A stretch of DNA of 64,000 nt from Salvelinus alpinus (Eukaryota; Chordata; Actinopteri; Salmoniformes; Salmonidae), in NCBI RefSeq assembly GCF_045679555.1, contig NC_092099.1, positions 11,392,076 to 11,456,075 of the forward strand, read 5' to 3'. Shown piece after piece: positions 22,241-36,100 of this stretch. The translations under genes and the position numbers were made by a program. Below the pieces are notes generated by a model. It ran no database searches. It saw only the letters and a list, made by a program, of their open reading frames with translations, and was not told the origin of the DNA. Numbering within the stretch: the first letter of the stretch is position 1; every line of letters starts with the position of its first letter.

Positions 22241-24150
22241 TTATAGGGTGTGTCCCATGCTGCTGGTCAACAGTCCCTTGATGTTGGTGACAGGGCGCAC
22301 GTCGTGTAGTTGTCTCCGTCTGTCGATGAAGGATGCCAGGCGGCCCGTGTCCAGTGGGATCTTGGAGTAGTCTCCACTGTGGGCACTCACCCAGGGGTGC
22401 TGAAGACAGATGGTGGCAATGGGCCTCTTCCGGGGGTCCTGCTGCAAGGTAGAGCTGATGAAGTCCCTGGCCGCCTGGCTCACTCCCTGGAAGTAGTCCT
22501 CTGGGAAGCAGAAGTCCAGCTTGCAGATATTGACGCACGTCTCCTCCAGGCTCTCGTCCAGGAAGGGCGAGACACCGCTCAGCATGACGTAGGCCAGGAC
22601 CCCGGCGCTCCAAACGTCCGTGCTCAGGGACACCGCTGTGCCCTGGATCAGCTCAGGAGCCGCAAACTCGGGGTTGCCAAGGAGAAGATGGACATAACGG
22701 TGACGAGACACCTGGACCGCATCTCCAAAATCTATGAGCTTGATAGAAGGAACAGGCACGTGGAGATCCACCAGGAGGTTCTCAGGCTAGGGACACGATA
22801 TGAATGCGTTTGTTAATGGGTTTGACCAAGATCAGGTTAAAAGGGACGTTTCTCAGATGCTGTTAGACTACAAAAGTTGACTAATTTTCATTCATTTGGG
22901 GCGTCGCGGGACGTGGTTTCATCTTGACAGACTACTTTAGAGGTCTGAAAACATCTGTCAAACTAAAGTGTACTGTCACTTTAATAACATATGTTCTTAG
23001 CATTGGTACTGATGTGTGCTTTGTGTTCACCTTAAGGTCTAGATGTGCCACTCTGCAGGTGTGGAGGTGCTGCAAGGCCTCTAAGGTGTCCTTCACAAAG
23101 AAGGCCACCTTCTCCTCCATCAGCTCATCATGGGCCACCAGGTAGTCCAACAGCCTCCCGCCCTCCAGCCTGGAAACAACACGAGACAAAAATGTATTCA
23201 GACCACACTATGACACTAGAGTGCGTCCTAAATGGCACCCTATTCCCTACACAGTGCACTCATTTTGACCAATGTAGGGAATAGGGTGCCATTTGGGATG
23301 CAAACAAATGACTATGTTCATTTACACTAACAAAGCCAAGTGTAAACTATAATCCCTAGCCTGGGTCCTATACTGGGTTCTTTTCTATGAATTTCATGCC
23401 ATGAGCTTCACATGTTCGTGTTGGCAGTTGGCAACACAGCGAGGAGTTGGCTAAAAGCAAAAAGAGACTGAAACACCAGGCTGTATAATAATCTATCCCT
23501 CTTTCTCAATCTTTTCTCGATTCCTCACATCCTCTCTCCTTGCCGACTCCTCAATCGTATTGGAGGATAAGGTCCAAAGCCCCTGCACCCGGACCTTCTT
23601 CTCCAATGCATTTTGCGAAAGAGGCGAGCAGAGATGACGCAAGGAATCAAGGGAAATATGAATTTATAAACAGCCCAAGTCCACAGCAGAAATGTCCTTA
23701 CAGCTCGAAGACCAACATGAGGGAGGTGGGGGACTCGTAGGTGTCAGTCAGAGCCACCAGCTGAGGATGCTGGACGTGGCTCAAGATGTCTGCCTCGTGG
23801 TCCACCTGCTCCTTCTTTTGCATCTTCTTAGTGATGTACTTCACAGCCACCTCCTTCTTACTGGCCTTGTTCAGACACTTTCTCACTACAGAGAATCGGC
23901 CCCTGGAGAAGGGAGAGGAGTAGGAGGATAGTTGTAACACGTAAAAAATGTAATTGTTGTACCTATCAAACTGCTGCTGTGGGCCTATGAGAATTTGTAT
24001 GAAAAATCCCAATAAAATACAACAAATTATTATGATAGGCTGCTTTAAAACAGTGGGGGTGTGTACTTTACCGTCCAATCTCACAAATTTCTGTGAAACT
24101 CGATTCAAAGTTGTCTTTCCACTGAATGCCCATTCCATCATATGTGGAAG
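22241..24150 (-). CDS. KALRN: KALRN kinase domain exons and stop codon
   Basis: The exons are 24150-24072, 23902-23702, 23169-23031 and 22786-22241. The domain opens with [20 protein letters not shown]. It then shows the glycine loop GRGRFSVV, the catalytic lysine in VAVKYI, the catalytic loop HLDLKPENLL (HLD in place of HRD, with Asp and Asn intact), the magnesium motif DFG in LIDFGDAVQ, and FAAPEL for APE. The tail has SYSKIPL-like [19 protein letters not shown] and ends HTL with TAA at 22243-22241. All residues needed for phosphotransfer look present. The domain belongs to the CAMK-like TRIO/kalirin kinases. Confidence 0.95.
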
Positions 24151-27100
24151 CTTAGAATAGAGAGAAAACAAATTGAACATTTTATTAGTCAATATTTACA
24201 TTGTAGCTACATTCATACAGTAACGTTTCTTCAAGGACCTCTCAATCTGCCATGACTGGTTTTTGTGATGAGGGTGAAATACCAATCGTGAGACACTGCT
24301 TCCAAAATGGCACCCTATTCCCTTTACGGTGGCCTACATTTGACCATAGGGCTCTGGTCAAAAGCAGTGCACTGTATAGGGAATAGGGTGCCATTTGGTA
24401 TGGATTCTAGGAGCAGGCATCTGGGCCCTGGTCAAAAGCAGTGCACTATATAGGGAATAGGGTGCCATTTAGGACGTATCCATAGTCTAGGTATAGCTTA
24501 ACTCCCTCCCTGCTTGTAGGGTGGAGGGTTTGACTCACTCCCGCTGGGCAGGGTCACCATGTTGGAGGGCTCGCTGGGTGGACTGACCCCCCAGGGGTTA
24601 CTGGCACAGACCCGGAACTGGTAGTGCCCCCCAGGAATGAGCTCTTCAATCTTAACACACACATCTACCGTAGAGACCACTGACTGCTGCCACAGTAGGG
24701 AGTCTGCAGGGAAGAGAACGAAGAGGTTAGGTCAACAAGTTCTAGCTCAAAGATCTCAGGTGACTGTCAGTAGCTTGTGAATTGTAGGTGAAGTTGGGCC
24801 TAGATGGTGACCTTGGGTCAGTTTCGCATTTCCCCTACTAATGGTTAGGGTTAGCATTGGGGAGGTGAGGCTGATCCTAAATCTGTATCTTGGTGCAACG
24901 TGACCCCAGAGCCAGAAGAGATGGGCCTACTGTACCTTCCTGCCTGTACTCTACTGTGTAGCTGGACACAGCACAGCTAGCTGAGCTGGCAGGGGGGAGC
25001 CAGTGGACGATCACCGCATTGCTACTGGCCTCCTGGGCCACGGGCCTCGCAGGTGCTGTTGGGATACCTGAGAACAGACATCAGCCCGACATCAGTAGTC
25101 TCCATGGTCATAGAGAACCTCACCTCCTACCTCATTCCTCCCTACATCCATCATCCTCTTACCTTGTACTTTGATAGAGGCAGAGGAGGAGGCAGTGCCA
25201 TGGTCGTTGACAGCCACACAGGTGTAGATGCCAGTGTCCTGGGGCATTAGATTACAGATCTTCAGCAGAATGTCACCCGTATCCCTGGAGACAAAGACGG
25301 AGAAGAGGCCAGGTTGTATTGGTTGCTGAAAATGGAGCTTGACCTATGTTACATTTTGAGTTGATTCCCAAATGGCACTCTATTCCTTACATAGTGCACT
25401 ACTAAAATAGACCGTAACCCTATAAGTCCTGGTCAAAAGTAGTGCACAATATAGGGAATTGGGTGCCATTTGGGACAGAACGTTGATGTCTGTTTTAGCT
25501 GATTGCTTCTTTTACTGAGCTCCATCTAAAGTTCATGTTAGTCCTCCAACAACATGTTTAGTCTATAGGATTAGGCTACAGGCATTACCTTTAAGCAATT
25601 CTCAGACAATAGATTGGAACTTTTCCCTGTATAGTGGGGTACCACTGGAATGGAATGAATGGTACTGTATCAAACATGGTTTCCACGAATTGGACACGTT
25701 CCACTTAATTTACTGTAGACATTACTATGATCCATCCTCCCTCCATCAGGCTCCACAGGATGCCGCTAAATACCTGCGATCATCTAGACCAGGGGTTCCA
25801 GACTTTTTACCAGGGGCCCTTTTTCACATTTGAAAAATGTCACACTGGAGGGCCTAGTAGAATGTTGTTGTTTTGAAGCTCATTTCCTGCAATTTTACAG
25901 TCTAACAAGACTCATGGCATCTTTTAGGTAGGCTATTTAATGATAATAAGAATATGAATGATATAATAAAAAGAAGAAGAAGAATGATAATAATAATAAT
26001 GGATAAGGAAAATAAAGTTTAGATCTGATTTCCCCAAATGTTATTCCACTACCAAATATGTTATATATGATAATTCATATGAACCCTCAATTTAATTATA
26101 CATATTCTCTTTTACAGAAAATGAATAGATCAATTGATAGTGACAGCCACACATTGTATAAGATCCCTTTCCAAGCAAAGTACAATTTCTGACTCCTCGA
26201 CTTTAGAAGGTCGTAGCTCAGCTTCTGAATGTCAGAGACAAACCATTCTCGTGCATCAGAGTCGCATCTTCCTCGGGCATTTTATTGTTTGTTTCTAGCC
26301 TAAAGCATTGTCGATAACTGCATAGTTTTAGATCATTATCAACAATTGCGAATTGTAATTTTTTTTAATACAAAACGAGAGCTACCCTCCTGTAGGTTTT
26401 CGCTCCGAATAACCTGATTCAGATTATCAAACAGCTAATTATTAGAGTCAGGTGCCATAGATTAGGGTTGGAGTGAAAACCTACAGGACAACCTGGTCTC
26501 AGAGCATTTCGTCTGCTTCTGTACGTAAACCCGAGACACTGCTTTTAGTATGATATGTTATATTTTGTATGGTATACAGTGCCTTCAGAAAGTATTTAAC
26601 CCTGGACTTTTTCCACATTTTGTTGTGTTACAGCCTGAATTTAAAATGGATTAAACTGGGCCTCTAGAAGATTTACGATGTCTTTGGGTGACACCGCATT
26701 CCAGAGCATGAGTTAATGTTTCTGTACTGGGTTACCAGGGGGAGATGGCTCCAGTATGGAGTTGGGGGGCCAGACCCTGGTCTCTACACAATGGGGACAT
26801 TTGTTGAATTATAAGTATCTTTCATACACATTTTAACCTTGTGACCCATTCCATACATCTGTTGTTTGTCATGTAGACTAACGCAGGATGGACTTTGCTA
26901 TAAAATGCTGTGGCTCAAACCAGCTCGATGAGTTCTCAGTGATCACCTCCAGGGGTGATTACCGACCAACTCCATTACGGCAGTAATTAAATAATAAAGT
27001 TTGATTGTTTTGAAGAAATCTAAAAGTCTCTCCTTTTCATTGCAATAATTCCACAACAATTTTGGCGACGAGGATGGGATGATAAACTTCATTTCTCTGA

Positions 27101-30100
27101 TTGTTCCCAGTGAAATCCAGGTTAACCGGGCACGGGGAGTTGCATTAGAATCAACCAGGGGAAAGCCACTCTCCACTATTTGTAGCAGATCGGATCCCCA
27201 CCTGGCTGGGAGTGTCAGCTGAATGGATACATAATTTCAAACAGAATTAGAATAAGGGTGAGACTGGTTTCTTTCAATAATTGAACTTGAATGTGCACAG
27301 AATTAATAGCACTAATTAGACATTAACTGAACATAAGTGATGAAAATAATAAATAATATAAAAAAATAACAAAATCCCCTGTTGAGGGTACGCTGGGGCT
27401 GGTTGATGTTAAACTCATCGTCTATTCACATCCCAGTAAGATATGGATCTGTTCGCACTTCCTACGCCTTCCACTAGATGTCAACAGTCAGTAGAACGTG
27501 GAATGAAGCCTCTAGTGTGATGTGGGACCGGATGGCAGCTATTTGAGTCAGTGGTCTGGCAGAATGCTAGTTCCTCGCCATGCGTTTTATTACTCTGTAG
27601 ACAAAAACGAATGCTCCGGTTGGAACGTTATTGGATATATATGATATCAACATCCTGAAGATTGATTCTCTACTTAATTTGACCAGTTTACTCGACCTGG
27701 AATATAACTTTAAGTTTTCGTCTGAGTTCGCCTGGACCGGCGCCAGCGTTGGACATGTGAACTAAACGTGCTAGCAAAAGTAGCTAATTGGACACTAGTA
27801 ATGGACATTATCAAACAAAACAACGATTTATTGTGGAACTAGGATTCCTGGCACTGCATTCTGATGAAAGATCATCAAAGGGAATATTTATGATGTAATT
27901 TCGTATTTCTGTTGACTCCAACATAGCGGAGAAATGTTGTGTATTTCTGAGCGCCGTCTCAGATTATTGCATGGTATGCTTTTTCCGTAAAGTAAAAAAA
28001 AAATCTGACACAGCGGTTGCATTAAGAACAAGTGTATCTTTAATTATATGTAAAACATGTATCTTTCATCAAAGTTTATGATGAGTATTTCTGTTATTTG
28101 ACGTGGCTCTCTGTAATTACTCCGGATATTTTGGAGGCATTTCTGAACATGGCGCCAATGTAAACCGAGATTTGTGGATATAAATATGCACATTATCGAA
28201 CAAAACATAAATGTATTGTGTAACATGATGTCCTATGAGTGTCATCTGATGAACATTATCAAAGGTTAGTGATTCATTTTATCTCTATTTCTGCTTTTGT
28301 GACTATCTTTGGCTGGGAAAAATGGCTGTGTTTTTTTGATTTGGTGGTGATCTAACATAAATATATGTTGTGTTTTCGCTGTAAAACATTTTAAAAATCG
28401 GACACGATGGGTAGATTAACAAGATGTTTATCTTTCATTTGCTGTATTGGACATATTTCAAAAAAATATTTTTGAATTTCGCGGAATGTTGTGGGTGTTC
28501 CGCTAGCGGAATTCCTGGGCTAGAAAGGTTAAACAGCTTGGAAAATTCCAGAAAATTATGTCATGGCTTAGGAGCTTCAGATATGCTAACTGACATAATT
28601 TGAGTCAATTAGAGGTGTACCGGTGGATGTATTTCAGGGCCTACCTTCAAACTCAGTGCCTCTTTACTTGACATCATGGGAAAATCTAAATAAATCAGCC
28701 AAGACCTCAGAAAAAAATGGTAGACCTCTACAAGTCTGGTTCATCCTTGGGAGCAATTTCCAAATGCTTGAAGGTACCACGTTCATCTGTACAAACAATA
28801 GTAATATGCAAGTAATATGCAAGTATAAACACCATGGGACCACGCAGCCATCATACCGCTCAGGAAGGAGACACGTTCTGTCTCCTAGAGATGAACGTAC
28901 TTTGGTGCAAAAGTGCAAATCAAATCGCAGAACAACAGCAAAGGACCTTGTGAAGATGCTGGAGGAAACTGGCACAAAAGTATCTATATCCACAGTAAAA
29001 CGGGTCCTATATCGACATAACCTGAAAGGCCGCTCAGCAAAGAAGAATCCACTGCTCCAAAACCACCATAAAAAAGCCAGACTACGGTTTGCAACTGCAC
29101 ATGGGGACAAAGATCGTACTTTTTGGAGAAATCTCATCTGGTCTGATGAAACAAAAACTGTTTGGTCATAATGACTATCGTTATGTTTGGAGGAAAAAGG
29201 GGGAGGCTTGCAAGCCCAAGAAAACCATCCCAACCGTGAAGCACGGGGTGGCAGCATCATGTTGTGGGTGTGCTTTGCTGCAGGAGGGACTGGTGCACTT
29301 CACAAAATAAAAGGCATCATGAGGAGGGAAAATTATGTGGATATATTGAAGCAACATCGCCAGGAAGTTAAAGCTTGGTCGCAAATGGCTCTTCCAAATG
29401 GACAATGACCCCAAGCATACTTCCAAAGTTGTGGCAAAATATCTTAAGGACAACAAAGTCAAGGTATTTGAGTGGCCATCACAAAGCCCTGACCTCAATC
29501 CTATAGAAAATTTGTGGGCAGAACTGAAAAAGCGTGTGCGAGCAAGGAGGCCTACAAACCTGACTCAGTTACACCAGCTCTGTCAGGAGGAGTGGGCCAA
29601 ATTTCACGCAACTTATTGTGGGAAGCTTGTGGAAGGCTACCCGAAACGTTTGACCCAAGTTAAACAATTTAATGGCAATGCTACCAAATACTATTTGAGT
29701 GTATGTAAACGTCTGACCCACTGGGAATGTGATGAAAGAAATAAAAGCAGAAACTAATCATACTCTCTACTATTATTCTGACATTTCACATTCTTAAAAT
29801 AAAAGTGGTGATCCTAACTGACCTAAGACAGGGAATTTTTACTAGGATTAAATGTCAGGAATTGTGAAAAACTGAGTTTAAAAGTAGGAGTTGCTATATT
29901 TATTGAATAAACCTTTTTCCATAAAGTTAGAGCGAATTAAGATGGAATCTTGACGTAACTTATAACGTCGTACAAAGCATAGGGTTTCCATCAAACTACA
30001 GTAAGTATCATTGTGGAGCAAATGTGATAGTAAAATCATTTAAATATGTCGCTTGAGAAAAGATCATCTGCTTTTATTACAAGGCGTAAGATCTGGTTTT

Positions 30101-33100
30101 AAGTCAATGAATGTCGATTTAACTCATTGACTGCTAATCTATTCCTTTTGCGCATGTGAGAATCTCTGCGGAGACACGCATGGACCTGTAGGGCTATTTA
30201 TGGGAATTGTGTGTTATTATGTGCCAGATGTTAAGACTACAAACCATTGTAATTGGGTTATTTGTGGGATTTATTTGTCATTTCAATAGCATTGGGTCTA
30301 TGATAGACTAAAATATGGGATTCTGATTGTAATTCAAGTATTGGTATGTTTTGCCTGGACAGATACTGCCGCCAGTGTTTGTTGAAGATATAAACTGAAC
30401 GTTTTAACAGCTTGCTTAGTTCAAATTGAAAGGCTAATTTATTCAATATAAATAGCGAGGCGATTTCAATGTAATACGTTGTCTGTTGCCTAAATAGTCT
30501 CCTGGAATAACATATTGAGAATGGAGTCGTATTTAAATAACTGAATCAAATAAGGGACAGTTACCTACATCTAATGAATTCTAATAATTGTATTTTTTTC
30601 TCCCTTTTTTTCTTATGGATAGACTGATATATTTAATACATTTGGCGCATTATATGTTACTTTTAAAGTCTTGGACATTTCATAAGTAGGAAGCCGAAAG
30701 AGAAGAGATAATTGTCAAGTTTGTTTTTAACCTTACGATAGAGGTAAGTGCAGAACGTTGTTTGAGAATGGGTTATATTTTTCCTACTGGTAAGAACAGA
30801 AGAGTTAGTCGTGCTCGCTGGGCTATATCGGGCTGTAAGGATTCAGTGGGACATTTGCGGTAGAGGTCTGAATAGTTGAATCGGAAACGTTCTGTGATAA
30901 TTTCAGATTACTGTTGCTGGGTTTTATAGTTTAGATAATATCAGTGAATTTGAGCAGAAAGTTAATGTATCCTAACATTATAATCTGTTTCCATTATATA
31001 GAACAGTGTCCAGTCATTAAAGTGGATTGCAGGTTAGTTTTGACTATTGCGCTGATGAGACAGCACCAATTTTTTGAAGGTTCTAGATTTGTTAAACAAC
31101 AGCTTTATATGTTTACTAAATTAATGCAACAGGTTGAAACGATTAGATTACCAGCAAGGATCACTGATTCCTTACGCTGAGACATTGACTACATTTGCGA
31201 CAGAAAAAAGTATTACATTTAAACAGGTTACAGGAAACATCTCAGGCGAAACAGCTATTCCATATGTTGCTGGACATTGGTCTAGTAATGACACCAGGAT
31301 CATTTTACCTTGTTATGGGAAAAAAGAGACCAGTCATATAATATAATATGGGAGTGAATCGTTTGACTCGCTGGCGAGATACATGTTGCGGTGTCTGGGG
31401 GTTTCATTGTCTCTCCTTGAAATGTTTCCCGGGCCTATGGTCTTGGGGAGAGCAGTGAGTGAGATTGAGGCCAAAAACGACCAAATTAAATTAAATAAGG
31501 CCTGGCCATTTGTGTGTTTTTACCTTAAGGTTTGCAAATACCCACACACACACAACACACTTGTTATGACTGTTTGTTGGTGTTTTTAAAATACTATGTT
31601 TGATTTTATTGTAAGTGTACTATTTCATTTGGGTTTAGTGAGTTTTCCATTTGTCTTCGTGCCATTTTATCTTAAAAGGGGCACACACAGACATTGAATT
31701 TTCTGAAGTTTTCCTTTTCAGAGTTTTAATTGAACATGTGAATTATTTTCATAGGACATTTACTGGAAACCTGGGATACGAAATGAATGAAATGTTTGAA
31801 TGTTTCTTATTAATTAGTCTAATATAGTAAGAAACACTTCTTTGAAGAGTTTGTATGACCTCTGACCTCTGTCCTGACTTTCCTGTGTGGTTTGATCACT
31901 CTCACTGGAAAGCCATTTGGATAATGAATTTAAGGTCATTTGTAATACTGATTTGAAGGTCATTTGTAATATTGATAATTATGATATAGTTTATAGTTCT
32001 TAGTCATATTTGTGATTTGGACCAATGTGAAGGAGAGCCTTTGACTAAGGGTAGGCTGTCTTAAGTCTATTTTCCTATGACCATATGGGTATACTTTTTG
32101 TTCTTTATGGAGTTAAGGGTAGTGTTTCTATTGTTCTATTTTTATTTTGACTAGTAGTAGTGTTTTTATTTGACACATTACTCACATGGGGGCGGTAACA
32201 GTCCTCTGAGGTTTTGGATTGAAGTTTACACACCTGGAGTAATATGTGAAGGAGTGTATTGTTGTGTTGTTTGTTCTGTTCTGTTTTCATACAAATCTCA
32301 CCAGATTAGGTCTGCTGGATTGTTGGGATTTCTCCCGGTGGGTTATAGGTCAAACTTCCTGATCCTGTGGCTCTAAGATGAAGTTGACAGTGTGATGGGG
32401 AGAATAAGCCAATTTGAAAATAAATAATTCAATAGAATGTGTTATTCTATTTGACTCATGTTCAGACATTGGTATTAAGAATAATTGGTAAAAGTAATAA
32501 TTTATCATATAGTCAATGCTTGTCTGGATTTCCTGAATCAAAAATGAACTGAACTAAACTATTATTCTGATCTGTCCTCTCTTGAGGTTATCATGAAATG
32601 TGACGTAAGTCTGTGTCTTAATGCATGGAAGAGATAATTGGACCGAACAGTGAGTTTACCTCAAAACCCCTAGTTGACTGAAGAAAAGCGGGGGAAAAAG
32701 CGTTCAATACGGCCCTGTCCGCACCACTTCTACCGAGAGCCCTGAATCCCGAGCCAGTACCCTGTATGCAGCGTCCAATCGGAGCTATCAACTGCTTTTC
32801 TCTCATGTCTTTTCTCTCAGGAGTGTGACAGGAGTCCACATGGAGGGAGCATGGGGAGAAATCTGTTCCAAACTTCTCTTATGTTGCTGGTATACTGGTT
32901 GACAAGACATAATGCGTGGTAAAGGTGGTGGCGGCTCAGGTGAGACATTGAAATTGGGACATTATCATGGGTCATCCACTTTGAACTGTAAATCTGAAGA
33001 CGCCAGAAGAATCAGTGCCTGGGGGGGGGGGGGGGGGGGGGGTCAGGTTGATTGTAGAGGTCTACACATTACATAAAATTATAGTAAATTTAGATTAAGA

Positions 33101-36100
33101 ATGCATTAGGACACTGATCTGTAATTATAATCATGATAAGTTAAAACTAGAATTATAGTATAATTATACTGTACGTTAATATAAATGTACATTCTGCCAG
33201 TGTTGATGTGTGTTAAATTGAGGGTTTTTGACTGAGTGATGGGACTCATTTAAATCACTGAGCAATGTCATTGTAAATTTGGGTTAGATAATTAAATGGG
33301 TTTTGATTATGATTTGGAAACTGAATTATTTTTTAAATTGAAGGACTGATTTGAGTTTAGTATGTTAATAACTATACGAGTGAAGCAATTAATGTTTTAT
33401 GGATTGATGGTTTTGATTGTTGTTGTGTACTAAAGATGTTGACACTATTCTCAGCATGCCCTGGTGAATGGAGAGGGTGAACTCTGATCCGAAGAGTGAA
33501 ACTGATCCTAATCTATTTGATCTATAGGCATTGCCTTATAAATAGTGGAATCATGATGCTTGTTTTGGGTCATGTTCATTAGGCACCAACGGAATACATT
33601 TAACTTAAACGAGGAGTCACTACCTGGATTTGTCCAACAAGATATGCTAATTTTAGTTTCTGGGATGGAAATAGTTATTTCCACCATGCTGATCCATTGG
33701 AGTGTGATAGATAACCAAAGCTTATTTTATTAAACTCCATTGTTGCATGCACTTAATTATGCATTAAATATTAGCTTTTCACTGTCTATGAAGATATACA
33801 CTAACGTTCAACAATTTGGGGTCACTTAGAAATGTCCTTGTTTTTGAAAGAAAAGCAAACATTTTTGTCCATTAAAATAACATCAAATTGATCAGAAATA
33901 CAGTGTAGACATTGTTAATGTTGTCAACGACCATTGTAGCTGGAAATTACAGATTTTTAATGGAATATCTACATAGGTGTACAGAGTCCCATTATCAGCA
34001 ACCATCACTCCTTTGTTCCAATGGCATGTTGTTTTATCTAATCCAAGTTTATCATTTTAAAAGACTAATTGATCGTTAGAAAACACTTTTGCAATTATGT
34101 TAGCACAGCTGAAAACTGTTGTCCTGATTAAAGAAGCAATAAAACTGACCTTCTTTAGACTAGTTGAGTATCTGGAGCATCAGCATTTGTGGATTCGATT
34201 ACAGGCTCAAAATGGCCAGAAACAAAGACTTTCTTCTGAAACTCATCAGCCTATTCTTGTTCTGAGAAATGAAGGTTATTCCATGTGAGAAATTGCCAAG
34301 AAACTTAAGATCTCGTACAATGCTGTGTACTACTCCCTTCACAGACCAGCGCAAACTGGCTCTATCCAAATTAGAAAGAGGAGTGAGAGGTCCCGGAGCA
34401 CAACTGAGCAAGAGGACAAGTACATTAGTGTCTAGTTTGAAAAACAGATGCCTCACAAGTCCTCAACTGGCAGGTTCATTAAATAGTACCCGCAAAACAC
34501 CAGTCTCAACGTCAACAGTGAAGAGGCAACTCCGGGATGCTTGCCTTCTAGGCAGAGTTCCTCTATCCGGTGCCTGTGTTCTTTTAATCCCATCTTAATC
34601 GTTTATTTTTATTGGTTGTCCTAGATATGGCTTTTTTTTGCAACTTTGCCTAGAACGCCAGCATCCCAGAGTCGCCTCATCACTGTTGCCGTTGAGACAG
34701 TAATTAAATAATAAGGTTTGATTGTTTTGAAGAAATCTAAAAGTCTCTCCTTTTTGATTACAATAATTCCACCACACTTGTTGCAAACAAATCAAATCTA
34801 ATTTTATCAGTCGCATACACATATTTAGCAGATGTTATTGCGGGTGTAGCGAAATGCTGGTAGATATTGAAGACTTGCGTAAAGAACCTCACTAAAGATG
34901 GCAGCGATGGGATTGAACCCAAGCCTCCGTAAAGACTGGAGCCTTAATATAGCGCCTTAGAACGCCCTGCCATGCTACCCAGCTCTAAAAGGTTGCATGT
35001 TTTGGAATATGTTTTATTCTGTACAGGCTTCCTTCTTTTCACTCTGTCAATTAGGTAAGTATTGTGGAGTACAGTGCATTCGGAAAGCATTCCGACCCCT
35101 TTTTCCACATTTTGTTACCTTACGGCCTTATTCTAAAATTGATTAAATTGGTTTTTTTTGGTCACCTTCCTGACCAAGGCCCTTCTCCCCCAATTGCTCA
35201 GTTTGGCCGAGCGGCCAGCTCTAGGAAGAGTCTTGGTGGTTCTAAACTTCCTCCATTTAAGAATGATGGAAGGCCACTGTGATCTTGTGGCTCTTCAATG
35301 CTGCAGAACTGTTTTGTGCCTCGACACAATTCTGTCTCAGAGCTCTACGGACAATTCCTTCGACTTCGTTGCTTGGTTTTTGCTCTGACATACACTGTCA
35401 ACTGTGGGACCTGATACAGACAGGTGTGTGCCTTTCCAAATCATGTTCAATCCATTGAATTTACCACAGGTGGACTCCAATCAAGCTTTAGAAACATCAA
35501 GGATGATCAATAGAAACAGGAGGCAACCGATCTCAATTTCGAGTCTCATAGCAAAAGATCTGAATACTTATTTAAATAAGGTATATAGTTTTTTCTCGCT
35601 TTGTCATTATGTGGTATTGTGTGTAGATTGATGAGGATTTTTTTTAGTTAATGCATTTTAGTTTAAGGCTGTAATGTAACAAAATGTGGAAAAAGTAATG
35701 TCTGAATACTTTCCGAATGCACTGTAACTACAATGTTGTTGATTCATCCTCAGTTTTCTCCTACTGTATCACAGCCATTCAACTTAAAGGCACCACTGGC
35801 CTCATGCTGAAATCCCTGAGCGGTTTCCTTCCTCTCTGGCAACTAAGTTAGGAACGATGCCTGTATCTTTATAGTAACTGGGTGTATTGATACACCATCC
35901 ATTTTCTTTTACCCATCTACTAATAGGTGCCCTTCTTCTTTGCAGGGCATTGGAAAATCTCTCTGGTCTTTGTGGTCGAATTTGTGTTTGAAATTCACTG
36001 CTCGACAGAGGGACCTTACAGATAATTGTATCTGTGGGGTACAGAGATGAGGTAGTCATTACAAAATCATGTAAAACACTGTTATTGCACACACAGTGAG

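Noticed and set aside
22310-22816. 168-codon plus-strand frame
   Set aside because: It is antisense of the last kalirin kinase exon, without family similarity.
22241-24150. TRIO instead of kalirin
   Set aside because: The linker NPNFIQEVAPEF, the acidic exon [11 protein letters not shown], the SKIPLDT segment and the UMPS neighbour all favour kalirin.
28664-29260. 198-codon minus-strand frame
   Set aside because: It is antisense to the Sleeping Beauty-type transposase remains.
29886-33795. A new gene in the AT-rich block
   Set aside because: There are only short frames below 110 codons, no consistent splice sites and no recognisable domain.
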